Positions 1 to 10,241 are shown, numbered from the stretch's first letter. The stretch: 64,000 bases of DNA from Eucommia ulmoides (GCA_016647705.1 CM028329.1:62327231-62391230); one strand, 5' to 3'. The notes: generated from the sequence alone by a model not told the origin. Program-made: numbers and translations.

Positions 1-2413
1 GAGCATAGCAGTGGTTTCTTTCGGCGATGCGATCAAACAGGCCGAGGTGATGGAAGAAGGAATAAGGAGCGGAAAAATTGAAGGGGCCCAATCCAATCTG
101 ACGAAAAGGTCAGCCCCGCCAAAGATGAAAGAAAATGAAGTAGCTGTTGTCGTTTCCCCTCGACAAACCCATTACCAGAACTACCCCCAAACTTCTTGTC
201 CCCAGAACTACCCGAACCAGAACAACCAATATCACAACTACCCTCCTCAAAATCGCCAAAACCAAAACTATCCTCAAAACCAACCCTATTCCCAAAGCCG
301 CCCCCTCTATTGCCAAAATGTACCTCCCCCTTATCAAAACCACATTCCCCAATATTACCCTCAAGCCTACCCAACACCCTCTTACCATACCTATCAACCA
401 CGCCCGAACACCCCACCTCAAATTCCTAACCGCACTCCAAGGTCAGGAACCCAATACCACCAAGACCTTCTACCTCATGCTACTGGGGGAAATTTCCAGA
501 ACGACAACAGAGAGCTACAAGACCTTTCGGTTTCGATCACTGAATTGTACCGGAATTGTTTGAAGTAGGGGATGCTGACGCCCCTTCCATTCTACGAAGT
601 TAAACCTGGGAGTAAAGCAGCTTCTTCAAATGCTTTATGTGAATACCACTCGGGAACCAGAGGACATGCGACTGAGCAATGCTTTCAGCTAAAAGACAAA
701 ATCCGGGAGTTTATACGGACCGGAGCCATCACATTTCCTAAAAAACCTGAGGCCGGTACGCCAAATTGTCAGCAAAATCCGTTGCCTGAACACGTCTCCT
801 CAGGAAGTGGCGTCAATCTAATTTTCACAGAGGAGGTCGAAGAAGAAGTTGATGTGATCGATATCGGTGGTGTTTATTTACACCCGGAGGTTCTCTATGG
901 AGGGTTCGAATTACATCTAGAAAGGGTAGCCCAAAAACTGGAGAAATCTCTAGTTTTGTCTTTCCCAATCCAAAAGATGGTGGAAAATCTCAATAAGGTT
1001 CCGTAGAATTATGAGATCGTCGCTAAAACAGGAGAAGGAGAAGAATTGCCAATCTCCGTAGGAGAAACCGGTGGAATCACTCGGTCTGGAAGGGTGTATA
1101 CGCGACAGGATTTGATCAGGATTCCTGTGAGGGAACCAAGAGGGGCCTTGAAAAAGCCAGTGTCAGAACCAGAGGCTCACGACTTTCTAAAGGCAATGAA
1201 GAATTCAGAATACAAGATAGTGGAGCAACTCAGCAAAGCACCAGCGCAAATCTCGATGCTCTCACTACTTCTATCCTCAGAAGTACATAGACAGGCACTG
1301 CTGAAAGTCCTAAATGAAGCCCACTTGCCTAGCACGATCTCTCCGGAGAAGTTTGTCACTCTGGTCGAGCAGGTCCTAGGATCTAACACCATCACTTTCA
1401 CAGATGACGAGATGGACGATGATGAAACAGGTCACAACAAGCCTTTGAATATCACGGTCGAAAGCCATGGAATGTTCATAGCTCGGGTGCTGATTGACAA
1501 TAGATCGGCACTAAATATCTGTCCTTTGTCGACCCTGGAAGAAATGGGGATAGATCTATCACAGGTTCGATCATCTAAGACGGTTATCCGAGCATTCGAT
1601 GGGGCTAAGAGAGATAGTGTTGGAGAAATTGACCTGCCAATTGAAATTGGTCCAATACAGTTCAATGCGAAGTTCCAAGTGCTCGACATACCTGCTTCGT
1701 ACAACCTGTTGTTAGGGAGGCCATGGATCCATAATGCTGGGGCAGTGCCTTCATCTCTACATCAGAAGATCAAGTTTATCATTAATGACACACTGTACGT
1801 GATCAGGGCTGATTCAGATATCATACATTTCCATCAAGCGATAAGTCGGCATGTCCCGTCAACAGATGACGGAAAGGAGAAGGAGAAGATTGAAGCCTCC
1901 TATCACGTGTTCGACGTTGCGAATGCTACCTTTGTGAAGGAATGAGGACACAAGATGACACCATCACTGTCTAACACTGTGGCCTTCGTTGCTAAAGAAA
2001 TGAAGTCTCGGGGTTGCATTCCAGGGAAAGGTTTGGGCAAGAATCTAGACGGAATTACAGAACCGATAGAAGTCAAGGAGAAGAAGGGGAGATTCGGATT
2101 GGGATACGAGCCGAAAAAAGCAGACAGAGCGAAGTTCTTCCGGAAGAAGAGGGATGGATCCCCAGACAACCAGCCAATGAAAATTCCGCATATCCGGGTC
2201 ACTTTCCCCTATCCAGCAGAAACCCTCAACAAAGGGAAGGAGACCGCAGGATTCAAGTTGCACCCTGAGAGAGTAATGATCAAGGAAGCTGTGAATGTAA
2301 TCATGAAAGACGAGGCAGGACCAAGTCATGGGTCTGGTATTCGAACCAAGGGAAAAGAAAAGCTGCAGAATTGGGATTCTTGTTCTCTCCCAATTCGCCA
2401 GGCGTTTCGATAA
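1..2413 (+). pseudogene. gag-protease-G-patch region of the Tat element, broken by three in-frame stops
   Basis: One frame (codons from position 2) is readable from the window edge to 2413 but is interrupted by TAG at 566-568, TAG at 1004-1006 and TGA at 1943-1945. Recognisable parts are the end of gag with a P/N/Q/Y-rich linker (about 170-460), a zinc-knuckle-like segment with CEYHSGTRGHATEQC (about 640-685), an aspartic protease (about 1440-1790) and a G-patch (about 1985-2115, core GCIPGKGLGKNL). In the protease active site the usual D-[NST]-G reads D-N-R (LIDNRSALNICP), so the catalytic glycine is replaced. The stops at 1004 and 1943 could come from TGG by G-to-A change, as expected of methylated DNA decaying by deamination; that origin is inference. 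The last 30-40 codons do not match my expectation for the family and may contain a frameshift. Confidence 0.88.
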
Positions 2414-2563
2414 ACTTAGGGAGATTTTCTGTTGGTCATCCCTCCATCCACCTTGCCTTCTAGATGGAAAGGGATTTTGCTTTGTAATGGGTTTTTATAT
2501 TTAATGAATGCAATTCTGTTTTATCCGACATATGGTTTAAATGTTTAAATTTTATGCTTTCAG
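2414..2563 (+). other. Possible intron-like spacer between protease and RT frames
   Basis: The gag-protease frame ends at 2413 and the pol frame is in another phase. Just before the first pol methionine with family-like sequence (2565) is TTTTATGCTTTCAG, a good 3' splice site. Ogre-type elements are known to carry an intron between the protease and RT regions, so this may be its 3' end. I could not choose a 5' splice site: several GT dinucleotides lie at 2430-2440 and none is compelling. A plain intergenic spacer or a frameshift is the alternative. Confidence 0.4.
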
Positions 2564-5500
2564 GATGTCTAAAATACCAGTGTATGATGCATGCGATATA
2601 ACTGAGCCAGAGTGCGATAAGTATGATTTCAATGCAGAACCAGACCATGACCCGATGGGAGTGGAAGCAGAAGATGACTCTTGCCAGCCAGATGATGGTG
2701 AGATCCGAAAAGCTTTCACGGAGTTCGAGAACAAGCCGATTCCCAGTAACGATGAGACCGAGTTGATAAACTCGGGGACCTCGGAAGAGTTGAAGGAAGT
2801 AAAGATTAGATCAGCTCTCATGACTCTGGAAAAGAAAGAGTTGACAACGCTCTTAATTTCCTACCAAGATATCTTTGCCTGGTCCTACGATGACATGGTA
2901 GGACTGGATAAGAGTATCGTGGCCCATAAGCTGCCGCTAAAGCCGGGGAGTGTACCAGTCAAACAAAAGTTGAGGAAACTAAGGCCCGCTGTCAGCCTCG
3001 AGGTCAAGGAGGAGATCGTGAAGCAATTCAATGCCCGAATTATTGAAGTTTGTAACTACAGTGAATGGCTCTCAAATGTCGTTCCCGTGCCAAAGTCCTC
3101 AGGAAAAATCAGAGTCTGCGTGGACTATCGTGATCTCAACCGGGCGAGTCCAAAAGATGATTTTTCACTGCCAAACATTCACATCATCATCGACAATACT
3201 GCGGGGCGAAAGCTCTATTCTTTCGCCGATGGGTTCTCTGGCTATAATCAGATTCTGATGGATGAGAAAGATCGAGAAAAGACAGCCTTCACTACCCCAT
3301 GGGGAGTCTTTTGCTATAGGGCGATGCCTTTCGGTCTCAAAAACGCCGGGGCAACATACCAAAGAGCAATGACGACCCTATTTCATGATATGATGCACAA
3401 GGAGATAGAGGTATATGTTGATGACATGATCGTTAAATCACAGGAGAACGAGGATCATCTCTGCCATTTGAAAAAGGTGTTCGACAGACTTCGAAAGTAC
3501 CAGCTCAAGCTCAATCCAGCAAAATGCGCGTTTGGGGTGGCTTCCAAAAAACTTCTTGGTTTCATGGTAAATCGCCATGAAATCGAGATTGATCCTGCAA
3601 AGACCAAGGCCATTCGTGAGATGCCGCCGCCGAGAAATGAGAAAGAAATCCGAGGTTTTCTGGGGCGATTAAATTTCATAGCCCGATTCATCTTCCAACT
3701 CACTGCCACTTGTGAGCCAATCTTCAAGCTACTTCGAAAAGAAAGTGACGGGCGATGGAATGCAGATTGCCAAAATGCCTTGGAGAAAATTAAAGTCTAT
3801 CTAACGAACCCTCCCGTTTTAGTGCCGCCTCGGGAGAAGGTTCCGTTATTACTATATTTGTCAGTTCTCGACTCCTCCATGGGAGCTATTCTTGGGCAAC
3901 TCGATAAATCTGGAAAGAAGGAGCAAGCCATCTACTACCTCAGCAAGCGCTTCACAAAGTATGAGGAAAATTATACCTTGCTGGAGAGAACCTGTTGTGC
4001 ATTGGCTTGGTCCGCTCAAAGACTGCGCCATTATATGCTCCCACTGACTACCTACTTGATAGCCAGGATGGATCCCTTAAAATACATCTTCGAGAAGCCG
4101 ATTTTGTCAGGAAAAGTTGCAAAATGGCAGATGCTGCTGACGGAGTTCGATATCATCTACAAGACCCAAAAGTCAGTAAAGGGTCAGGCGATAGCAGATC
4201 AGTTGGCTAGTTGTCCAGCTCAAACGGATAACCAGCCTCTTGAGACGCTATTCCCTGACGAGTCGATTCATGCGGTGGATGAAGAAAATGAGGAAACAGT
4301 CTGGAAAATGTATTTTGATGGAGCAGTGAACTCTCGAGGGGCTGGAATCGGAGCCGTTCTGGTTTCTCCGGGCAAACAGCATTATCCAGTGGCTTCCAAG
4401 TTGAAGTTCCAGAGCACAAATAATCGAGCTGAGTACGAAGCCTGTATTCTGGGACTCCAGCTGGCTGTCGATATGAAAATCAAAGAATTGCTAGTGTTCG
4501 GAGATTCTGAGCTGATAATCAATCAGGTGACGGATAAATATGCCACGAGAGATCCGACATTGATAGCCTATAACAATCACCTCCTGGAGTTGTGCGAGCA
4601 ATTTACAATAATAGAATTTGAAAGCATACCGAGGCTAAAAAATGACTTCGCCGATGCCTTAGCTACCTTGGCATCTATGATATCTATCACTCGAGAGGAT
4701 GATGATATCATTCCAGTGGTGATCCGAGTTCAACACCGACCGGTCCATTGCTGCCAGCTTGAATCTGAGCCAGCCAAAGACCCGTGGTACCATGATATAA
4801 AGAACTTTCTGAAAAATCAGGAGTATCCGGAAGGGGCATCAAGTGTTGATCGGAAAACTCTCCGGAGGTTAGCAGGCCAATTCTTCCTAAGCGGGGAGAC
4901 ACTGTACAAACGCTCCCCTGACATAGGCCTGTTGAGATGTGTTGGAGTCGAAGAGGCCATCCAGTTGATGAAAGAGGTCCATGGTGGTATATGTGGACCT
5001 CACATGAGCGGCTTCATGCTTGCCAAGAAGATCCTGAGGACCGGTCATTTTTTGCTAACGATGGAAAGCGACTGCGTGCAGTTTGTTCGAAGATGCCATA
5101 AGTGTCAGATTCATGGTGATCAAATCCATGTCCCACCTTCGCACCTTCATTGCTTGGCGGCCCCATGGCCCTTCTCAATGTGGGGTATGGACGTTATTGG
5201 GGAAGTTACCCCTAAGGCGTCGAGTGGTCATCGCTTTATCCTGGTGGCAATTGATTATTTTTCAAAGTGGGTAGAAGCCGTTTCCTTAACCCGAGTGACT
5301 CAAAAGATAGTAGCTCGATTCATCAAAGAAAATATTGTGTCAAGATACGGTTTGCCGCAAACATTGATAACCGACAATGCTAAAAACCTGAAGGGTTCAG
5401 AAATACAGAAAATATGTCAGCAGTTCAAGATCGAGCACAAAAACTCAGCGCCTTACCGTCCAAAAATGAATGGAGCAGTGGAAGCCGCCAACAAAAATAT

Positions 5501-6032
5501 AAAGAAAATTCTCCGGAAGATGATTGACAATTATAAAGAGTGGGATGATATGTTGCCATATGCTTTGATGGCTTACCGAACCTCGGTTCGGACCTCGACA
5601 GGGGCAACCCCCTATTCTCTGGTTTATGGCACAGAAGCGGTGATACCAGCCGAGGTGGAAATTCCATCTCTACGAGTACTCATAGAGGCCGAGCTTGATG
5701 AAACTGAATGGGTACAACAACGGTTGGACCAACTTTGTTTAATCGATGAAAAGCGGCTGACAGCGATATGCCACGGACAGTGTTACAGACAGAGGATTAC
5801 TAGAGCTCATGATAAACGGGTGTACCCTAGAGTCTTCAAGGTCGGTGAGTTAGTTTTGAAGAAAATCTTTCCTTTCCAAGATGAAGCTAAGGGTAAGTTC
5901 GCGCCAAATTGGGAAGGTCCTTTTGTTGTTCATAAGTCTTTGAGCGGTGGAGCGCTGATTCTCCAGGAAATGGATGGTGATGTATTTCCCGAGCCCCTAA
6001 ACTCGGATTCTGTAAAGAAATACTTTGCCTAA
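2541..6032 (+). CDS. Retrotransposon pol: reverse transcriptase, RNase H, second RNase H, integrase
   Basis: The open frame has 1163 codons with no stops; the likely functional start is Met at 2565 (MSKIPVYDA), after a splice-acceptor-like CAG. Domains in order are an N-terminal linker, reverse transcriptase with VCVDYRDLN and the catalytic YVDD in EVYVDDMIVKS (nt about 3410), an RT-associated RNase H with an AIYYLSKRF-like block, then a second ribonuclease H (MYFDGAVNSRGAGIG, NRAEYEACI, FGDSELI). The integrase follows with an HHCC zinc finger (two His near 4978-5005, CHKC at 5096) and the catalytic core (MDVIGEV, TDNAKN, NGAVEAANKNI give D, D, E). All catalytic signatures I looked for are present. 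The protein would copy element RNA and insert the cDNA, but the gag and protease needed in cis are broken. A CHD-type chromodomain was not seen, as expected for Tat. Confidence 0.93.
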   Translation: MFKFYAFRMSKIPVYDACDITEPECDKYDFNAEPDHDPMGVEAEDDSCQPDDGEIRKAFTEFENKPIPSNDETELINSGTSEELKEVKIRSALMTLEKKELTTLLISYQDIFAWSYDDMVGLDKSIVAHKLPLKPGSVPVKQKLRKLRPAVSLEVKEEIVKQFNARIIEVCNYSEWLSNVVPVPKSSGKIRVCVDYRDLNRASPKDDFSLPNIHIIIDNTAGRKLYSFADGFSGYNQILMDEKDREKTAFTTPWGVFCYRAMPFGLKNAGATYQRAMTTLFHDMMHKEIEVYVDDMIVKSQENEDHLCHLKKVFDRLRKYQLKLNPAKCAFGVASKKLLGFMVNRHEIEIDPAKTKAIREMPPPRNEKEIRGFLGRLNFIARFIFQLTATCEPIFKLLRKESDGRWNADCQNALEKIKVYLTNPPVLVPPREKVPLLLYLSVLDSSMGAILGQLDKSGKKEQAIYYLSKRFTKYEENYTLLERTCCALAWSAQRLRHYMLPLTTYLIARMDPLKYIFEKPILSGKVAKWQMLLTEFDIIYKTQKSVKGQAIADQLASCPAQTDNQPLETLFPDESIHAVDEENEETVWKMYFDGAVNSRGAGIGAVLVSPGKQHYPVASKLKFQSTNNRAEYEACILGLQLAVDMKIKELLVFGDSELIINQVTDKYATRDPTLIAYNNHLLELCEQFTIIEFESIPRLKNDFADALATLASMISITREDDDIIPVVIRVQHRPVHCCQLESEPAKDPWYHDIKNFLKNQEYPEGASSVDRKTLRRLAGQFFLSGETLYKRSPDIGLLRCVGVEEAIQLMKEVHGGICGPHMSGFMLAKKILRTGHFLLTMESDCVQFVRRCHKCQIHGDQIHVPPSHLHCLAAPWPFSMWGMDVIGEVTPKASSGHRFILVAIDYFSKWVEAVSLTRVTQKIVARFIKENIVSRYGLPQTLITDNAKNLKGSEIQKICQQFKIEHKNSAPYRPKMNGAVEAANKNIKKILRKMIDNYKEWDDMLPYALMAYRTSVRTSTGATPYSLVYGTEAVIPAEVEIPSLRVLIEAELDETEWVQQRLDQLCLIDEKRLTAICHGQCYRQRITRAHDKRVYPRVFKVGELVLKKIFPFQDEAKGKFAPNWEGPFVVHKSLSGGALILQEMDGDVFPEPLNSDSVKKYFA

Positions 6033-6087
6033 TAAATGTCCTTATTTTCTAAGTAAGTTTATTTCAATTTGTGATTATCTGTTGTTT

Positions 6088-6128
<41 letters not shown>

Positions 6129-6186
6129 GGCTCGAACATGGTGAAAACTCGAAAGGGCGCTATGAGAAAAATGTAGAGACCGTGTC

Positions 6187-6221
<35 letters not shown>

Positions 6222-7768
6222 AGTTAGATCACTCATAGGGGCATTTTTGGAATTCCCACTACGGTTGACTTCCATTGACCGTAAGACTTTTCTGTGTTCG
6301 GAACTTAATGGATTTGAGCAAGAGTTAGAATCTGTGAAAAGGAACATCGAATATGGCTCAAATTTGCATTGAAATCATACTTGTCAGACAATCCGGCTTG
6401 AAATCTCGCAATCAACATATCTGGTGATAAAGATACCTGTTTGGGGTAAGGTTTTACACGTTTTCCCATATTTGGTTAAATCAGTTTTGCAGGATTTGAA
6501 AAATACAAAGCAAGCAGGAGTATGTGATTCTCTTAAGCACTGAGGATGCCTAGTAGAAAAGAGAAAGTGAGAATCGGCGGGTGCAGAGAAATAAAGGCTG
6601 ATAGGGATGTTGTCCAAAAAAAAAAAAAAAAAAAACCAGACCCTGCCAACAACCCGGAGAAAACCTCCAGAAAGTACATCTCTAAGATTGACGGAAGGAC
6701 GAGACGGAAAAATCTCCCGATACTGTCCCGTGACCCGAGAAAGTCAAGCGCCATCAAATGAGGGATTGCGATGGAAAAGGGGGGGACGGAATTGCTAGTC
6801 GTCAAGAGTGACAAGTTTTTCAAACTAAATTTTCGTGTTGCATGTGTTTTTTGTCCAATTACAGGGTTTTCAAAGGACAGGGAAGCATGGATTTCTCTCT
6901 CACAAAGACTTCTTACCTTCCGGTTCAAATTAGAAACTTTTATTACTAAAAGTTCCAAAGCTCTAAATGAGCGTCCAGGTATGCGTTTTGCTCTGAAAAG
7001 GGCGAAAAGTGAACTACGCCAAACTTAATCCTCGGCATAATACTAAGGTACGCAGGCAATCTATAAATGTTCAGTCATCTGAGAGTTCGGCTGGGGCACA
7101 TTTATATCTTTGTTCTCTCATTCTGACTCAGTCACAAGTGGGGGCATATTTTATACTCTTGAACTTTCTTTAAGCCCCTGGCCAAGAGGGCTGGGGCATG
7201 AATAATTTTTATTACTCTAAACGATCCTCTAAACAGACACTTGTTCGTCATGAGTATCGTCATGAGTCATCATTTTATTACTCTAAACGATCCTCTAAAC
7301 AGACACTTGTTCGTCATGAGTATCGTCATGAGTCTCTTTTTTATTACTCTAAACAATCCTCTAAACAGACACTTGTTCGTCATGAGTATCGTCATGAGTC
7401 ATCATTTTATTACTCTAAACGATCCTCTAAACAGACACTTGTTCGTCATGAGTATTGTCATGGGTCCTTTTTTTATTACTCTAAACAATCTTCTAAATAG
7501 ACACATGTTCGTTATGAGTATCGTTAGAAGTCATTTTTTTTTACTTTAAACGATCCTCTAAACGGACATTTGTTTATCATGAACATCGTCATGAGTATTC
7601 TTTTATTACTCTAAACGTACACGTATTCGTCATGAATCATTTTATTTTATTTGTTTTATTATTGAAAAATACACTAAAAATAAAAATAAATAAATAAATA
7701 AAGATAAAATGGGACGATCAAAATGACGTGGTCTTTTATCTTTGTCAAGCAAGTGGGACTTGCATGAC
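6033..7768 (+). other. 3' untranslated region of the Tat element with poly(A) tracts
   Basis: No recognisable coding sequence follows pol. Long A runs occur at about 6090-6126 and 6190-6220, and a shorter one at 6616-6633. They are internal to the element and followed by more UTR, so they are not its poly(A) tail. Purine-rich stretches containing GGGGCAT recur (about 7140 and 7192) and may be decayed copies of polypurine-tract-like sequence. Short frames around 6530-7030 show no homology I recognise and are low complexity near the A runs. A long variable 3' UTR is normal in Ogre/Tat elements. Confidence 0.7.
7209..7640 (+). repeat. Tandem array, 66-bp monomer, about 6.5 copies, in the retrotransposon 3' UTR
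   Basis: The landmark ATTACTCTAAA recurs at 7211, 7277, 7343, 7409 and 7475, then in decayed form near 7540 and at 7605. This gives exact 66-bp spacing for the first copies and drift at the end. Each monomer contains two CTCTAAAC motifs and a doubled CGTCATGAGT, so it probably arose from shorter units. Because 66 is divisible by three the array reads open in several frames, but the peptides are simple repeats and I do not call a gene. Copies 1-4 are nearly identical and copies 6-7 are diverged. Confidence 0.95.
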
Positions 7769-7780
7769 AAAGAGGGGCAG
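7769..7780 (+). other. Polypurine tract of the Tat element
   Basis: AAAGAGGGGCAG lies one base before the LTR start TGTAGACAC at 7782. This is where plus-strand DNA synthesis would be primed. The position and composition match the family. Confidence 0.8.
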
Positions 7781-8125
7781 CTGTAGACACGGCATTTTGA
7801 CCGCTTCGCAAAAAAAATATACTTTATTTTATAGTTATTTTTATTTTATTTTTCTATTTATTTTATTTTGATTGTACCGTATTTATGCGGTTTAATACTG
7901 CTAAATTAAGTTTTATTAATCTCTTAAGTAAATTAAATATTAGTAATTAATTAATTTATTTTTTTTGGTTTTGTAGATTTTTCGAAGTGGAATAAAAACG
8001 CGTTAATTCGGAACAAAATGGACAAGAAAAGACGAGAACGAGAGAGGTCTGGACCGAACGCGGGGGGGGGGGACTGCAAAGGGGTCGCCGGTGCGACCAG
8101 CTAGCCGCACCAGCGACCAGTCGGC

Positions 8126-8277
8126 CGCACCAGCGACCAGCCACTGGTCGCTGGTGCGACCAGTGGACTGGCCGCATGTGCGGCCAGCCAGCAGGGGGGT
8201 GTCCCCCCTGCTTTTGGGTGCACCAAATTCGGTGCACCCAAAAGCTGGTGGGTGCACCGAATTTTGGTGCACCCACC
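8126..8277 (+). repeat. Cluster of near-perfect stem-loops in the LTR
   Basis: Five inverted repeats follow one another: 8126-8140/8144-8158 (15 bp, 3-nt loop), 8169-8176/8179-8186 (8 bp), 8191-8199/8203-8211 (9 bp, G6/C6), 8210-8224/8231-8245 (15 bp) and 8247-8258/8266-8277 (12 bp). All pairs are perfect as read. The last two share the core GGTGCACC, and CGCACCAGCGACCAG is also directly repeated just upstream, so alternative folds compete. The cluster is much richer in GC than its surroundings and lies upstream of the LTR TATA box. Confidence 0.93.
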
Positions 8278-8344
8278 TCTTTTTTTATTATTTTTTTTTT
8301 ACTTTTTTGTTTGTTGTTTGTCGGCAAATTCTACTTTTCCTTCC

Positions 8345-8354
8345 TATAAATATA
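8345..8354 (+). promoter_or_regulatory. LTR TATA box
   Basis: TATAAATATA sits after CC in a context (TTCCTATAAATATAGGAAGG) that is itself an inverted repeat. It lies about 560 bp into the LTR, upstream of purine-rich sequence, which fits the U3/R border of plant LTRs. Transcription would start roughly 30 bases downstream; that is inferred. Confidence 0.7.
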
Positions 8355-8715
8355 GGAAGGATCACAAGAGGGAAGGGAGTGATCTTTGGGTGGAAGAAAT
8401 TTTTTGAGAGAAATTTTTGTAAAGGAGAGAAGAAATCTGAATTTTTTTTTTGAAGAAAATAATATTATTTTCATTTTATTGTAATTTTGAAGAAGAAAAA
8501 TCTCCAAGAAGGTGGTAAATTTTCATCTGTTGTAAATCTTACTCTTATTTTTTTAAGTTGTTAGTATACTAATTTTTTTTTGTAAATTAGATTTTTTTTT
8601 TTTTTCTTCCTTTATTATTTATTTATTTATTTATTTATTACTTTTTATTTTCTTTTTATTTACTTATTTATTTTTTTGTTATTATTATTATTATTTTTTT
8701 ATTTTATTTTTTAAT

Positions 8716-9880
8716 AATACGAGGCGGAAAATTCCCAACCTTCAATTTGAATGGCTAAGATTTAAAAGGGAATTACTCTCCTCGATGCGTGTGTACGGGT
8801 GTTTTATTTAATTTGTATTAAATATAATGTGCTAACAATACGAGGTGAAAAATTCCCAACCTTCAATTTGAATGGCTAAGATTTAGAAGGGAATTACTCT
8901 CCTCGATGCGTGTGTATGGGTGTTTTATTTAATTTGTATTAAATATAATGTGCTAACAATACGAGGTGGAAAATTTCCAACCTTCAATTTGAATGGCTAA
9001 AATTTAGAAGGGAATTACTCTCCTCGATGCGTGTGTACGGGTGTTTTATTTAATTTGTATTAAATATAATGTGCTAACAATACGAGGTGGAAAATTCTCA
9101 ACCTTCAATTTGAATGGCTAAATTTAGAAGGGAATTACTCTCCTCGATGCGTGTGTACGGGTGTTTTATTTAATTTGTATTAAATATAATGTGCTAACAA
9201 TACGAGGTGAAAAATTCCCAACCTTCAATTTGAATGGCTAAGATTTAGAAGGGAATTACTCTCCTCGATGCGTGTGTGCGGTTGTTTTATTTAATTTGTA
9301 TTAAATATAATGTGCTAACAATACGAGGTGGAAAATTCCCAACCTTCAATTTGAATGGCTAAAATTTAGAAGGGAATTACTCTCCTCGATGCGTGTGTAC
9401 GGGTGTTTTATTTAATTTGTATTAAATATAATGTGCTAACAATACGAGGTGGAAAATTCCCAACCTTCAATTTGAATGGCTAAATTTAGAAGGGAATTAC
9501 TCTCCTCGATGCGTGTGTACGGGTGTTTTATTTAATTTGTATTAAATATAATGTGCTAACAATACGAGGTGGAAAATTCCCAACCTTCAATTTGAATGGC
9601 TAAATTTAGAAGGGAATTACTCTGCTCGTTGCGTGTGTGCGGGTGTTTTATTTAATTTGTATTAAATATAATGTGCTAACAATACGAGGTAGAAAATTCC
9701 AACCTTCAATTTGAATGGCTAAATTTAGAAGGGAATTACTCTCCTCGATGCGTGTGTGCGGGTGTTTTATTTAATTTGTACTAAATATAATGTGCTAACA
9801 ATACGAGGTGGAAAATTCCCAACCTTCAATCAGAACGGTCTAGGTTTAGAAGGGGGATCACTTCCCTCAAATGTGTGTGT
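8716..9880 (+). repeat. Tandem array, about 121-bp monomer, nine full copies plus a diverged partial copy, inside the LTR
   Basis: AATACGAGG begins each unit at 8716, 8837, 8958, 9079, 9199, 9320, 9441, 9561, 9681 and 9800, so spacing is 119-121 bp. Units share CCTTCAATTTGAATGGCTA, GGGAATTACTCTCCTCGAT and TTTAATTTGTATTAAATA, and differ at only a few positions. The last unit from 9800 diverges after about 35 bases and runs into GTGTATATAAGGAGG. There is no coding sense. High identity points to recent amplification or gene conversion. Confidence 0.97.
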
Positions 9881-10241
9881 ATGTGTATATAAGGAGGATT
9901 TAAAAATAAAATAAGAACATTCGGATTTAAATTCTAATTGGACTTAATCGGATAAGGTACCGTCTTTGGACGGGCGTCTTGGGGTGCTTGACACCTTCCC
10001 CGAGCGTAACTGACCCCCGAATTCTTTAAACGAATCTCTGGTTAGACCATATTATTTTGGAGTCAAATTTTACTTAAGCCATTTTTAAATTATTTTCAAA
10101 AAAGAAAAATATGGTGACCTAGCACATCATTTAAACCCAATGCTACGTGGCGACTCTTTTTTCTAAAACAGGCTTAAGTACATTTTAATGAGAAAATCGA
10201 CGTTTTTAAAAAAACCCTTTTCGTTTTACCAGCGCCAAGCA

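Larger units (their letters stand above)
1..10241 (+). mobile_element. Tat-lineage (Ogre/Retand-like) Ty3-gypsy LTR retrotransposon, 5' truncated by window edge
   Basis: The order is gag, aspartic protease, G-patch, reverse transcriptase, RNase H, a second RNase H, integrase, a long 3' UTR, polypurine tract and 3' LTR. The second RNase H-like domain directly before the integrase is the hallmark of the plant Tat lineage. The LTR starts TGTAGACAC after the purine tract AAAGAGGGGCAG, and its distal part has blocks typical of these LTRs (CGTAACTGACCCCCGA, GGTGACCTAGCACA, GTGGCGACTC). The 5' LTR, primer binding site and start of gag lie left of the window. The right end is set at the CA at 10241, and another CA up to about 10250 is possible. 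Without the left end the target-site duplication cannot be checked. Gag-protease carries stops and the pol frame is open, so this copy is probably immobile on its own. Confidence 0.93.
7782..10241 (+). repeat. 3' long terminal repeat of the Tat element
   Basis: It starts TGTAGACACGGC right after the polypurine tract and ends near AGCGCCAAGCA. The proximal AT-rich part is followed by a G/C-rich hairpin cluster, a TATA box at 8345, purine-rich presumed transcribed sequence, the 121-bp array, and a distal block with CGTAACTGACCCCCGA and GTGGCGACTC that is conserved in related LTRs. About 1.1 kb of its length is the array, so the unexpanded LTR would be near 1.3 kb. The exact 3' end is uncertain by about 10 bases. 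Confidence 0.85.

Noticed and set aside
33-563. Several overlapping open frames on both strands in the gag region
   Set aside because: They arise from the P/N/Q-rich low-complexity linker; only the frame continuous with the zinc knuckle and protease fits the family.
7198-7549. Repetitive proteins of about 100 residues
   Set aside because: They are translations of the 66-bp array, whose period is a multiple of three; no start context or known family.
8003-8453. GC-rich open frames over the LTR hairpins
   Set aside because: They read opposite or overlapping strands of inverted repeats within an LTR.
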